From: Salvator merianae
Taxonomy: Eukaryota; Chordata; Lepidosauria; Squamata; Teiidae
Reading direction: 5' to 3'
NCBI GenBank assembly: GCA_003586115.2
Contig: QVOM02000074.1
Location: 3,962,327 to 4,026,326 of the forward strand
DNA: 64,000 bases
In this document: positions 21,811-33,553 of the stretch, in pieces
Layout: each line of letters opens with the position of its first letter
How positions within the stretch are numbered: the stretch's first letter is position 1
Position numbers and translations under genes: made by a program
Notes under the pieces: generated by a model
Database searches by the model: none
Told to the model about the DNA's origin: nothing
Seen by the model: only the letters and a program-made list of their open reading frames with translations

Positions 21811-23375
21811 GATCTACATAATTTATATATGCATCAGTTAGTGTTGGAGAGTCTCTCTCTCTTTTTTTCAGATGGGCAGGGTGGAAACAGTTATATTCTG
21901 AGTTTTCACCTTCAGGAGTTTCTCCAGAATAAAACACTTACGAATAATGAGGGAAAGTTATACCATTAGATTATAAAACAAAGCAAGTAAGTAAGCAATA
22001 AGTACTGCCCTGCTGCTAAAAATGTGGACAAATACTCATGGCTTAAACCAGTGTGAAAAAAACCTAAAGGAAGAAGACATCTCTGAAAAGGAGTTTCAAA
22101 AGCTGGAACACCGTCACCGAGAAGGCTTTCCCCCCCGTCACAGTATTATTGTTTTCGGAACACCCTGGTAACTCCTGGTAAATGTCTACTGCATAGTTTA
22201 ATAAACAAAATACCCTTATGGATTCAGGTATTCTCTCAGACATCAAAGTCCCCTCTGAACTAACTACAGTGGCAAACCTCAGTACACTTCTGTGAGACGG
22301 AGAGAAGTAGTGGGAGGTACTATTCAGAAGGTTCATCTTGATGTCCCCCAAACACACTTCAGGCCATAGCAGGCCATTACGCAGTTCAGAAACTTCCCCC
22401 CTTTTCCCTCTTCCCATTGTGCCGGCAGCCTCAGTCCTTCAGGGGTCCTTGCTGGGGTCCCAAAAGTGCCTGGAACTGAAACACCCCAACTCTGTCATTG
22501 CAACAGTTGTCATAGATAGGAATGGATCTTTGAACAAATGGTTAGCGGTCTTTACTGATCAGATTTCCATTTGCATAGATTCCTTTTTATACAGACTTTT
22601 GTTTTGAGGATTAAAATACGAAACAGAAGGAAAAAAGAAAAGGAAAAAACAGATATATGTAATTTATCTTCTATATTTGTGTACTTACACACAAAATAAA
22701 CCTAAAATAAAATGAATCTTATACCAATAACAAACAGATATACATATAATGCAAGGGGACTGTTAATTTCATATAAATTCATTTGAAATTGTCATTGGTG
22801 TGTCAAACATTCAAATAACAAAAGTGTAAGTAGATTTTAGATCTATTGTTCTACTGGGATGGTACACCGATCTTTCTGATGTTTGAGAATACACTTGAAC
22901 GTGTACAAACACATTTAAAATGCATACATTTGAATTTGTTCACAATTTCCATGCATATACAATTAATGTGAATATTCTTATGCATGGAACAAGGAAAAAA
23001 TGACATCTGATATGACGGCAGAATTGAAAATACAGTAGAATGGGAATTACTAAAGGGGGTGAGTGGGACAACAAATATTTATTCATTCACTTTTCCATTT
23101 CTAATAATTTGTTTCTATGGGTCCAAAGCTGCCAGTGTAGACATCCTCATGCCACTTTCAGGTTACTGAAGACTAGACCATCATGCACTGAAACATTCAG
23201 AGCCCCATGAACCTCCCCAGTCAATCTCAACCTGGCTTGCTCAAATCAGTGATTAGATTTAAGGATCAAGTTAAAATACTTAACAGTTCAAAGGATCCTC
23301 ATCCTCAAGCCTCAAGGCTGTGTGGTGATGTCATCATGCCATTCAAGACAATGTTTTGCACATCGCTAAATCTTT
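21811..23375. other. No gene recognised; AT-rich from 22600
   Basis: Nothing in the six frames resembles a known protein. Confidence 0.5.
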
Positions 23376-23933
23376 GGGCGTTTTCACACTTACGTGAGAA
23401 GAACGAAACGATTAGCAGGCTTCAAGCTGGTGAAGATGAATTCATTAGCTTCCCTTCACATTTGCCAGCAACGGAGAAGACTGCAAGCTGACCAGCAGAG
23501 GGAGCAGTGTGAATGGGAATGCACTAGGCAGGAAGTGATGTCAGCAAACATAGAGCTACGACTTTGAACCATAAAGCTACAACTCCGGAGTATAGAGCTA
23601 CTATTTCAGAGTCAGAGAAGCTCATTTTGGAGTTGTCTTTGAAATGGCAGCTGGGGTGCGAAGCCAAAAGGGCAAAGCATCGGACGGTGCCTGCGTAACC
23701 CCACCAGCCCCTCCCCGCCACCATTTTGAACCCAGAAGCAGTGCGAACGGAGTTCACCCAATCTGCGCCTGATTGTGCAAGTCAGAATCAGGACAGCAAA
23801 TTACTGCTACAGCCTTCCCCAGCTTCAAGTGAGCCTCGGTGAAATTCAGGGCTGCTGTCGCCGTTTCCAAGTGCAGAAGCACTTGACTAGCGAGAGGACA
23901 GGAACGTTCCTCTCGCGAAGTGCAAACAGGCCC
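23376..23933 (+). mobile_element. Family C MITE, 558 bp, 3-bp TSD TTT
   Basis: The left end GGGCGTTTTCACACTTACG pairs with the complement of AAGTGCAAACAGGCCC. TTT is duplicated at 23373-23375 and 23934-23936. The interior word CCAGCAGAGGGAGCAGTG and the following 300 bases are shared with the copy at 31269. The right subterminal part contains a hairpin based on CGAGAGGA/TCCTCTCG. Confidence 0.87.
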
Positions 23934-24316
23934 TTTCTTGATCACTTTTACTATGACTTAGACACAGGCACAGTTCTGAGCTGTAGTATATACCTTGCCA
24001 ACATTGCAGCAAATTTTTCCCTGTTCCACTCATCATCTAACCTACATTATTGGCTGGAATTTCTCAGCGTACCAAGAGGCAGTTGGGCTCCATAATATAA
24101 AAGAGGGCCCTCAGGAACATTAACATCAATCGTTCAAGACATCTCACCATTCCTCAATGAGATCGGAGCCTAAACGAAACCAGCAGCTACTGTATAACCT
24201 TTGGAAAATTTCCAGGGCATTATCAATCCCTCAGGGGGCATTCTCCCTATCTGGATTTAATAGTGTTGTACCCTAGGGGTTTCACAGCTTTTGTTTTTGA
24301 TTCCGGTGCAGACACT
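23934..24316. other. No feature recognised
   Basis: No motif or terminal repeat is visible. Confidence 0.5.
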
Positions 24317-24385
24317 GAGGATTTAACCTAGAGCCTTCGGCATGCAGAGTAGATGCTCTACCACTGAGCTATGGCCACTCTCTAA
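24317..24385 (-). repeat. tRNA-derived SINE head or decayed tRNA copy
   Basis: On the minus strand, GCCATAGCTCAGTGGTAGAG (an internal promoter A box) is followed about 27 bases later by GGTTAAATCC (a changed B box, normally GGTTCAATCC). Between them lies the CATCTACTCTGCATGC anticodon-arm region typical of reptilian tRNA-derived SINEs. The 3' body of such a SINE is not recognised after the tRNA-like part. It is not a credible functional tRNA, because the B box is altered and it ends in unrelated sequence. Confidence 0.65.
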
Positions 24386-25724
24386 TTATGCAAGAAAGTA
24401 CTTAACAGTTTCTGGAATTTCAAAGGCACTCTAGACAGAGTTTGGCCATTTGAAATACAACTTGTCAGCTGATGAGAAAAAGTCTTTCTTTTTCCTTTCT
24501 GTTTTAATCTTCAGTGATCATGAATGTAAAACGAAGTTGTATCTTGAAGTAAGACATCCCAAAGCTACCTGGTTTGGCTGCTTCCTTGTCTGCTACTTTT
24601 CATACCTTTGGCTTTTGCAGGTGAGCCTTTATGAAGGAACAACAGGATTATATCCTGCCCACCACACCTTTCATCCCAGCATGCGTTCAGTTCTTCCATT
24701 ACTTGTTATCTCTGTGCTGCCAAGCAAAGGAACTGGCCTGGGCCCAAGCGACATGTTGCGCAAAATTCCATTATTCTTTCCTCTGAGCTGACAGCTCTCC
24801 CTTGGATGGATCTGCACAGATGATGGGGTGGACTGGGAGAAGCTGCTTAACTCTTTCCCATCCAACCATTTCTCATATTAGACCAGCTCTCCCCAAGCTG
24901 CTGCTGTAGCTGAGAGGGAAACCTGTCTATCTTCCCTCTTATAGTTTGAGGAAATGATTTAGAGGCATAAATGGAATTGTAAGGAAAAGAGCAAGCAGCA
25001 TATTTCCAGAGTTTTCCTCTCCTATAATCATTGTTAGGCAGGCTATTTAAAGAGTAGCAGGCAGTCTCCTCAGCCTAAGGATTTTCATCATGCTCAGAGA
25101 GCCCATTACATGCTCAGAAATCTTCTGTACTGCAAACCACTCTACCAAAATGCATGACATGCCAGTAGAACATACATCTGCACAGCTGTGGCACTGCACC
25201 AGGCTAAGGTGCAAAAATGACACTGTAGCCCACTCCAAGAGAAGACTGCTTGCAATTAGTCTCCAAACAATTGCCCAGTGATAGACCAGCCCATAACTCA
25301 CGTGCAGACAACAACAAGAGCCTGGGCTGGTCTCCCAGGCAAATGAGGAGCCCAGTGCCATTTTGCTGGGCTCCCAGAAGTGGCACCAGAAGTGCACCAC
25401 TTCTTGGTGCCTGGCTGAGAAAGCCCAAGCCTGAAACTTTTATTCCCAGCCTCCCAACCTGGTTGGAATCGGTTATTTGTAATGCATGACATGAGATAAT
25501 ATGAAATATGCAGATGTTGCCTAAGATGCTAGCCAAGCCCATGAAATTTCACTGTAGCCCAGATCTGCCCATAAAGCAAGCCTGATAATGTATCCAAGTC
25601 TCTTTTGTGGAGAACACCTTGGAACTTCAGTGAAAAGCAATATACAAAATTGCATAAATAAATAAATAAATAAATAAATGTACTCCCAGAATGTGTTCAG
25701 ACTAGCAATTTTTAAAACCAACTG
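24386..25724. other. No gene recognised; L2-like tail with (AAAT)n
   Basis: At 25608-25680 an L2-like 3' end (GGAGAACACCTTGGAACTTC...AAGCAATATACAAA) runs into an (AAAT)n tract at about 25655-25679. The rest is unassigned. Confidence 0.5.
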
Positions 25725-26400
25725 AATAAATGGAGTAAATATTCCTAGGTGCACAGAAAAAAAGCCTTCCAAACACAGTTACCCATTGATCTGATTAAAC
25801 ACTCACCCGTAGTACAAGCTCTTCACTTCAACAGACAAGATACCAAGGTACCAAGACTGTAAAGGGTGCTGCTCACTGATTGGCCACTGGGTATGAAATC
25901 CCTGCCTCTCTGCTGAAGCAGTTTCCAACTCCTTACCTGCCAGGTTTTTCTGTTTGCAAAAGGAATGTTATGACGCTCAAGACTCTTTCTCTTTCCCCAC
26001 TCCTTGTTATTATAAGAAATCCAGTATGCTCTTCTAATCTAAAGAAGACAGGATAGGAGTTATTTTTGCAGTTCTGTTTAATGGAGTTTAAAAGTTCCTG
26101 GTGCTGGCAACAGCTCACTGGGTGCCCCTCCCACCCTGTCTGATTGTCCTATGCCTTAAGGCCAAGGCTGTGAAACAGAATCGTTCTACTCAAGTCTCTC
26201 TCTGCACACTCCTCATTATTATATAAAGTCTAGTGTGCTTTTTAAGTACAGAAGGCAGGATAGGAGTTATTTTTTTAGTTGCACTTTCAGCTTCCTTTGA
26301 TCTGTTTAATTGAGTTCAAAAGTTCCCAGTGCCAGGAAGAGCTCACTGGTGCCCCTCCTTCCCTGTCTGATTGTCTGATGTGTTTCTGCAGGGCTGTGAC
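25725..26400 (+). repeat. Unknown interspersed repeat, copy 2 of 3, with internal tandem duplication
   Basis: The left part matches 16841-17050 and 28590-28830. The right part contains the same roughly 200-bp block twice: about 25970-26160 and 26165-26390. Each holds GGCAGGATAGGAGTTATTTTT or a close variant, AAAAGTTCC-GTGC and GTGCCCCTCC...CCTGTCTGATTGTC. The 28590 copy has this block once. Confidence 0.65.
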
Positions 26401-26610
26401 TGGTGGAGGCGATCCCTGCTCAGTTCTAAAGTAAGGCAAATTTTCTTATTTCCTGTGTGGCACCCCAGGGTCAAATTTGCCCAGAAGGTGGCTGAAATGC
26501 CTGGTCTGACCACACCCTCAGTTGTACTAACACAGTGATATTTCATTACAGAGATGTTTGACTGTCTTTACTGATTTTGATCACTAAAAAGTCTCAGTTG
26601 AACTTCTAAA

Positions 26611-27119
26611 GCTGCATCCCAACCAGGTGTTTAATCCTGTGATTATCCCGGCACTATATTGTCACACGTGTCTGTGGCAATTCCAACATAGTCCCAGGAT
26701 ATAGAGGCAAAATCCTGGGATATCACTATTGCAAGGCCAGCTCCAGACACTGGCCAAACATAGCACCAACAGGCAATATTTTGGAGAAGAGGCCCTCTGG
26801 AATGATTGTCTGTGTGTTTTGAGGACACACACACTTCCGGGTATTTTACCAGCACAAAATACCTGGAAATGCGTGATCGTGACCACTGCACATGCATTGC
26901 CATCTTTTGCAGTGGGTAGAACAATAATGGTGACTCCATCAAAAAGGTAAGTGATAGTGCTATTTTGGAAAAGCCCACTACAAGAGTTGGGTTTTCCTGA
27001 AATAGGCTACAGTATGTTTTACAGTATGTATAGCTATAGGGGGATTGCCACAGTTACGTATGTCAATTCCATTATAGCAGTGCCAAAATGGCAGAATATT
27101 CCATCCGTCTGGATGCAGC
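26611..27119 (+). mobile_element. Non-autonomous inverted-repeat element (GCTGCATCC family)
   Basis: The left end GCTGCATCCCAACC pairs with the complement of the right end GCTGCATCCAGACG. Subterminal sequence on the left (TTGTCACACGTGTCTGTGGCAA) reappears inverted near 27045-27075 and in the element at 32479. No clear target duplication was found, so the superfamily is unknown. Confidence 0.6.
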
Positions 27120-28589
27120 CCAAGAAAAAGAACACCAAACCTGCCATTTCCTGCATAGCGATATTACTTACCTTGCCTGGTGCTTGCTACCAGGATTCTT
27201 AATGTTGGAAATACCAATTGTGCAAGAGTGGGATGACACCTGGCTTAAAATACCAATACCACTGTGCAAGCACAGGGGAGGGTGCTTGTGCAGTTCTGGG
27301 TATTCTGTCATTGGATGCATTGTGGGAACAAGTGCTAGAACAAGTGCTAGACAAGGGAAGGCCCCAAGCTTGCCCCACGATTTCACCCTGCTCTCTAGCA
27401 GGGACAGTGAGAGGCAATTGCAGAATCTAAACAAAATCCTATATTTTCTTTTTGCCTTCTGAAGGCAATCTCAGATGCTACATGGGTTTAAGAAGCATGA
27501 CTCCAAAATCAAGTTTCAGTCCTTCAGGACTACTTGTACAAAATCAGTGATAGCTGTATGGTAGTGATATGGGTATAAGCTATAAAGTCTCCATCTGCAA
27601 AAGAGTTGTAATAATCAACTACAGCTGTTACAGAAGTCAGCTGGCAACGTCGCAGTTTCCACAGCTGAATGCCTCTGCAAGGGGGAGAAGGTTTGTGTGA
27701 GCTGAAGGTGGAGGTGATGTGGGAGATGCCATACAAGTATGTGGCTTTTGGATGAGACGGAGCACTCAGTGCAAGCCACAGCCCCCATGATGCTGAAATA
27801 GCAGCTCCCACACCTCTGATATCACTGCATGACACTGCCTGAGAATATGCTGTGTTAGCCAATATTTATTTCACCTTATATTGTAATTTATTTGTATTCT
27901 GCTTTTAATTAATTTTTTTTTAATTGGATGCTGTGACCCACCTGTGACCTTCAGATGAAGGACATGATACAAATTTAATGGAATAAATAAATAAATAAAT
28001 AAATATTTCAACCTTCATCAATGGACCTGTGGCAACATACAGAAAGCCATAATATAAAACCATAAAGAAATAATAATTTAGAATTGTGAGATTAATAAAT
28101 CGTAAAATCTTTCATTTAAAATTAGAAATTTAAAGTCAGCAACATAAAAAACAGGAATTTCCAGCAGCAATATAAAATCCAACTGTCCTCTTTTCTTCTA
28201 ATGCCAATGTAAAGAGACAGATTTTCACATTCCTTTTTATTATGGCTAATGATGGGGCAGGTGAATGTCTAAAGCACATGTTCTCAAATAATGGAGCCCA
28301 GATGTTATGTGTCCTGCACTGCCGGAATCTCACCATGAGGACTAGCTGTGGAGTTTCTTCTTCTGATCTAAACACTTGTGAAAGCCAGTAGCTGAGCATA
28401 TGGCACATTTAAATAAGTGTCTTTTTGAACTGAAAGGTTCCTTCACCTCCAGATATCTAAATATAACTAAAACATTTTGAATAATTAGAATATAAATGCA
28501 ACATTTGTCAACATAGAATCACTTTGGGCAAAATTCAATGCTTCGAAGACTAAGGCATGATCATACTGGGATTTTTAAAACTGCCTGAA
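27120..28589. other. No gene recognised; L2-like tail
   Basis: An L2-like 3' end with an (AATA)n tail lies at about 27930-28004. I see no coding motif. Confidence 0.5.
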
Positions 28590-29215
28590 TAAAATGAGTG
28601 AATAATTCCTAGGTGCACACACAAAAAACCTCTAAACACATTTGGCCAAATATACGACTCAAAACTTACTCAAAGTGCAGCGTATTCACTTCAACAGGCA
28701 ATCTACCATGACTGCTCACTGATTGGCCACTGCATAGGAAATCCCCACCTCTTGCTGAAGCAGTTTCTTCCTGCTTAACTTCTTACCTCCCAGGTTTTTG
28801 TTTGCAGACTAAATGGTCCTAAAAAGAATTTCATTTTGGTAAAAGAATGAAACTCATGTCTTTCTCACAGCACTCTGCATTACTATATGAATGAGTCTAC
28901 TGTGCTTTTACATTTCTAAAGAAGGCAGGATAGGAGTAATTTTTTTAGTTCTGATTTCAGCTTCCTTCAGTCTGCTTGATTAGAAATGAAAAACAGGAAA
29001 CTTTGCCTGGCTGCAGCTTTCTCCAGTAGCAGCCTTTCTTCTGCTTTCTGCTCCATAACCACAGGGCAGTGCTGTTGTCACACTGCTGGTGCCCCTCCCT
29101 GATTGGCAGATTGTCTGATGGGTTCCTATGGACCTCATTGGTTGCCCTGCTGTAACAGGCAATTCAAGAGTGTGATTGGTGGAGGAGCTCCTTGCTCAAT
29201 TTGACTCACTAAGTA
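28590..29215 (+). repeat. Unknown interspersed repeat, copy 3 of 3, most complete
   Basis: It starts with AATTCCTAGGTGCACACACA, continues through CTGATTGGCCACTG and the GGCAGGATAGGAGTAATTTTT block, and ends with GTGATTGGTGGAGGAGCTCC, which also occurs in copy 2. Estimated length is about 620 bp. No terminal repeats or ORF are evident. Confidence 0.65.
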
Positions 29216-30169
29216 AAATGACTCAAGAGCTGTTCTGTTCTGGCTGTTGAAGGGATGCATAATTACAGGCTTGGAGATGGGATAATGAGTATAAGGCAGT
29301 ATCAGACTCAGCAATAAAAAGCATCTCTGAGGTGTCTTACTGAAGGCTTCAAGGTGGGATTGTTCACCTACCAGTCTGCCCCTCCCGCTCCCATGTACAT
29401 GCTAGCCTAAAGAAGGTGGATTGGAGAAGGTTGTGGGCATGAATGCCACACACTGTCTCTGAGACATCTCTGAAGTGCCCTGTTTATTATGTCTAATAAC
29501 AGTAGTCTCAGCACTATATTGGGAATGCCAGACATAACTGAGGCATTCCCAATACAGTGCCACTTCAAGTGCCCAAAAGCGCATAATACTGCTATTACAA
29601 TTAACTCAGCAATAATGCTGGCTTTCCCATAATAACAGTGTTTACCTTTGTGTCTGTCAGCAACTTTCAGAATCAGCTCATTTGAGACCACTGGAAACTA
29701 GCAAAGCATGTGAAACGGACAAAAGGAAGTGAATGGGTGCTTGGTTGGCTTCCAGTAACACCAAGTGAGCTGATCCAAAAGCTACTGACAGACACTAAGG
29801 CAAGCCTGTGATTGTTCTTCCCATCTGGTGGGGAACAGCAAGAGGCAATTGCAGGATCTGGTTTAGATCCCATATTGCCTCTTGCCATCTGAAGGCACCC
29901 TAATGTTCTGTTCACATCCATTTTGAAAAAAAGCACCTCTGAGGTGACTTAGAGATGGTTCCAAGGTGGGATTGTTCACACACCAGTCTGTCCTTCCCCC
30001 TCTCATGAACATGCTAGGCTAGAAAAGGTGGATCAGAGATGCTAAGAACATGAGGGTCACATGTTACTATCTCTAAGGCACTTCTGAGACTCCTGAACGG
30101 GTTACAGCAACACAAATGCCATCTCTCCCAGTCCTGCAACACTTATAATGTAGTCACAGTACACATTAA
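29216..30169. other. No gene recognised; hairpin repeat inside
   Basis: The only structure I see is the conserved stem-loop at 29511-29560, listed separately. Confidence 0.5.
29511..29560. repeat. Stem-loop shared with 21581-21630
   Basis: GCACTATATTGGGAATGCC is followed after 12 bases by GGCATTCCCAATACAGTGC, giving a 19-bp stem with one mismatch. The same stem and much of the loop (AGACATA-CT) occur at 21581-21630. Confidence 0.75.
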
Positions 30170-30484
30170 TCAATATACACTCTTGGCTACTGTCCTTGCT
30201 ATTCTCAACTGCTCTGTCTCCCAAACTCTGTTCTTTACTTTATCTTCCCTTTCATTGTAAAAATTTCTCAGCAGGATCATCAAGTGTTCTGGCAGCCCTG
30301 TTAGCCTGAAAAATGTTCCACATTTGGCTGAGATCTGCATAGTCTTGCTATAGTCAATGAGGTAAAGTAGATCTCCTCCCAGCATTTGCTTGCTCAGTCC
30401 ATTATACACGTTATGGTTTGATCCTGTATGCTTTGGCTTTTTTGACAACCAAACGATTCCTTGTGACACTGTATTCTGTTCCAC
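30170..30484 (-). pseudogene. Possible RTE-type LINE reverse transcriptase fragment
   Basis: The minus strand reads LIDYSKTMQIS, then GLPEHLMILLRNFYNE, then a GVWETEQLRI-like stretch (written here as RVWETEQLRIA). This order recalls the block around the first catalytic Asp and the PDHL-LLRNLY segment of RTE-family reverse transcriptases. The match is short and the usual RQGC motif is not readable, so this is tentative. Confidence 0.3.
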
Positions 30485-30541
30485 AAAATCTTAATATCAT
30501 CATTGTTCTCTGTTAACATTGTTTCTTCAGTGGCAGCTCCA

Positions 30542-30542
<1 letters not shown>

Positions 30543-30577
<35 letters not shown>
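30543..30577 (+). repeat. (CA)n microsatellite
   Basis: About 17 uninterrupted dinucleotide units. Confidence 0.95.
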
Positions 30578-30579
<2 letters not shown>

Positions 30580-31268
30580 AAATCTACACCCCATCCTATC
30601 TTCTTTCAAAAGCAGTCTGTAGATGAAATAATGGGAATCTCTAATATTCTTAGAAAGCATAGGTAACTAAGGACTTACACTTGCATGTTTCCAAACTGCA
30701 TATTACATTTGCATTCTATTGCACAGAGTATGTATTACAGTTTGTGCAAGTATACAGAAATGTCAACTTATGCACCATTTGTGCAGGGTTTGGCAATGGT
30801 TTACTGACATTTCAGTTTATCTCAAAATTTCCAGTATTGAATGACACCAACCAAGCAAAACACGCAGTATAGAGATTCAAAACCAAAGGGATACAGAAAA
30901 AGAATCTCCCAAAACAAAAGAATTAAAAATAAGTTGTATAATAACAAACACCGTATGTGGATACTATAATGACTGAAAAAAACATAAAACAACAGAATGG
31001 TTTACAATACAATGATTTAATACCCAAATATACAAAAAGCATATTGTACTGGAATCCACTAAAAGAGAGCAGACAAGGTTATACATGTCTTTGGCCTTTG
31101 ATGCATCCTCTTCTCAAATTAATGCATTATTTTAAAATATTGGTACCTCCTAAAGGAAATACCAGGTTGTGAACATCCACCCATTTTCACCTACAAATGC
31201 AGAAGAAATATTAAGGATAGGCTGTTTAGAACTTCTGTGCAACTCTAGGGTAGGCCTCTGGGCACATT

Positions 31269-31848
31269 GGGCATTTTCACACTTACCACAGCTGAATGGT
31301 TTAATTAGCAGGCTTCAGGCCAGTGAAGATGGAATCCTTTGAGTACTATACGCACTTGCCAGCAATGGAAACGACTCCAAGCTGACCAGCAGAGGGAGCA
31401 GTGCGAATGGGAATCCACTAGGCAGGAAGTGATGCCACGAATCCTAGAGGCACGAATGCGAACATAGAGCTAGTAATCCGAAACATAGTGCTACTACTTC
31501 GAAGTTAGAGCAGCTCCTTTCGGAGCTGTCTTTGAAACAGCAGCCAGGGTGCGAAGCCAAAAGGGCAAACTGGGTTGCAAAATGTCGGACAGCACCTGTG
31601 CGGCCCTGCCAGCCCCTCCCCGCTGCCATTTCGAACCAGGAAGCAGTGGGAACGCACCTCCCCCAATCTGTCTTAATCATGCAGGTCGGAATCAAGACAG
31701 CAAATTACTTCTCCAGTCTTCTTCAGCTTCAGGTGAGCATCAGGTGCACCTCGGTGCAATTCAGGACAGCTGGGGTTGTTAGCGAGTGCAGACGCACTTG
31801 TCTAGCAAGAGAACAAGAATGTTCTTCTTGCTAAGTGCAAAAATGGCC
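31269..31848 (+). mobile_element. Family C MITE, 580 bp, inside the Penelope-like element
   Basis: The left end GGGCATTTTCACACTTACC and the complement of AAGTGCAAAAATGGCC form the termini. Most of the interior matches the copy at 23376. The flanks read ATT and AAT, inverted rather than direct copies of each other. It separates the Penelope linker from its endonuclease. Confidence 0.82.
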
Positions 31849-32266
31849 AATGCCTATACAAACTTCAAATGGCCAATTTAGATGTGGTCATTGTGTTATT
31901 TGCAAAAACTGCTGCAATATTAAGAGGTTCATAAATCCAGTGGATATCAGAGTATATGACATTAAAGATTTTTTTACATGCAATCACATGGGAATCATTT
32001 ATGTTATCCAGTGCCCCTGCCTTCCTCTATATGTAGGTATGACAACAAGGGCAGTTAAGACTCATATGATTGAACACAGAAACTGTGTAAGAAATGGCAA
32101 ATTGAAAGCACCTCTAGTCATCCACTATGTAGAAAAAGAACACAGTGTTGATGCCCTGAGATTTTGGTGTACTGATAAAATCCCCAAAGACCAGGATGAT
32201 AAGTATTTACAGAAAAAAGAATTAAGGTGGATCCACAGATTAAGAACTTTGGTTCCATTAGGATAG
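31849..32266 (+). CDS. GIY-YIG endonuclease domain of a Penelope-like element (partial)
   Basis: An open frame of about 138 codons follows the MITE. It starts with a Cys motif (CGHCVICKN), then FTCNHMGIIYVIQCPC and LYVGMTTRAVKTHMIEHR. These give the two halves of the GIY-YIG signature as IYV and YVG, followed by the conserved Arg and Glu-His. PLVIHYVEKEH, a Lys/Gln-rich segment and KKELRWIHRLRTLVPLG come after, as in the endonuclease of Penelope-like retroelements, where it nicks the target. The stop TAG at 32264 falls where the family normally continues with a few more residues (the next codons read NEEINW), so the C-terminus looks cut short by one substitution. The codons before 31849 belong to the MITE. 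Confidence 0.82.
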
Positions 32267-32478
32267 AATGAAGAAATCAACTGGTTTATCTAACAGCTAG
32301 CCTCTATACTACACTTCTTCCCATTGTTGTATTTTAATTCTTTCAGGATGTATATCATTTTTTTATTGACTTGTGGAGAACTATTGAGTATTTCATGTTC
32401 AATAGACCAGGGTACTCTCAGACCTAAGAAATATATTTTTGTGCAAATTCTTATTTTTATAAGGCTATATGACAATAT

Positions 32479-33553
32479 GACCCTGTACAGATGGGGGAAT
32501 ATCACACCATTATGGAACACCGCTATGGTGAGATTGCCATGTGTATCTGTGGCAACCCTGCCATAGCTATGCTATATTCCCCCTAAAACACACAGTACTA
32601 GGGATGTGCACGAAGCTTCACGCCTTTCGAATTTCGCATAAAAATGGCGTTTCCGCCATCTTCGCATGAAATACGAAAGGAAAAGGGGGTGGCGAATGCG
32701 AATGGCGAAGGTCCCGGCGACTTTCGCTGTCCTTCGAGACCTTCGCCATTTGCCGCAAGCTCCCTCTTTTTGACCACTAGAAGCTCCGTTGCATCGAAGC
32801 TTCACACAGCCTTAAAGAGGGAACTTGCAGAGAGCGATCGGAAACGTCAGAAAAATCAATGCCGATCGCTAAAGTTAAGTGCTGCCTCTGTGACAGGCAG
32901 CACTTAACTTTAGCAATCGGCATTGATTTTTCTGACGTTTCCGATCGCTCTCTCATTCCCCCTAGTCTGTCACTCGCACGGGCACACTGACAGACTAGGG
33001 GGAATGAGAGAGCGATCGGAAACGGAGACAGATCAATGCGAAGGGAAGACCTTCGCCGATCGCGAAAGTGCTGCCTCTGTGACAGGCAGTGCCCCCAGTC
33101 TTTACTGCGAAGATTTTCGCAGCGAAGACGAAAGGCTCCGTTTTTGCGCCTATAGTTTTTGCGCGAAAACGAAGCCTCGTAGCTTCACAGTGCTGCGAAG
33201 CGAAAAGGGAAAAGTGCCTTCGTGCAAATCCCTACACAGTACCCTATTTTAGGGAAACCTGACTCTCGTAGTGGTTTTTCCCTAAATAGCACTATGACTT
33301 ACCTTCTGGACAGAGTTGCCATCTTCACTGTGGTCACTACACATATGTGGCAGCCAAGAAAGATTTCCGCATATGCACAGTGGTCACAATTGTGCACTTA
33401 TGGGTATTGAGTGCTGGCAAAATATTCCGATGTGCACATCAATAAAATGTGCACAGACAGTGCAGGCCCCTGCACTGTCTGCCTGACAGGCAATCATTCT
33501 GGAGGGACTTTTCTCCAGAATATCTCCTGTTAGCGTGATATTCAGCCAGGGTC
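32479..33553 (+). mobile_element. Inverted-repeat element split by a hAT transposon
   Basis: GACCCTG...GAATATCACACC on the left is matched by the complement of the right end (GACCCTGGCTGAATATCACGC). ATTGCCATGTGTATCTGTGG near 32532 is related to the subterminal sequence of the element at 26611, so the two probably belong to one group. Removing the hAT at 32599-33234 leaves about 430 bp. No target duplication was found. Confidence 0.5.
32599..33234 (+). mobile_element. Non-autonomous hAT transposon, 636 bp, 8-bp TSD CACAGTAC
   Basis: The terminal inverted repeats are TAGGGATGTGCACGAAG and the complement of CTTCGTGCAAATCCCTA. CACAGTAC is duplicated exactly at 32591-32598 and 33235-33242, which is diagnostic of hAT-type insertion. 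The interior is made of nested inverted repeats: AGTTAAGTGCTGCCTCTGTG and its complement near 32875-32910, the GAGAGCGATCGGAAACG block present in both orientations, and CCCCCTAGTCTGTCA/TGACAGACTAGGGGG near 32958-33003. No transposase is encoded. Confidence 0.92.

Noticed and set aside
24317..24385. Possible functional tRNA gene
   Set aside because: The B box is changed and the acceptor region does not pair; a SINE or pseudogene fits better.
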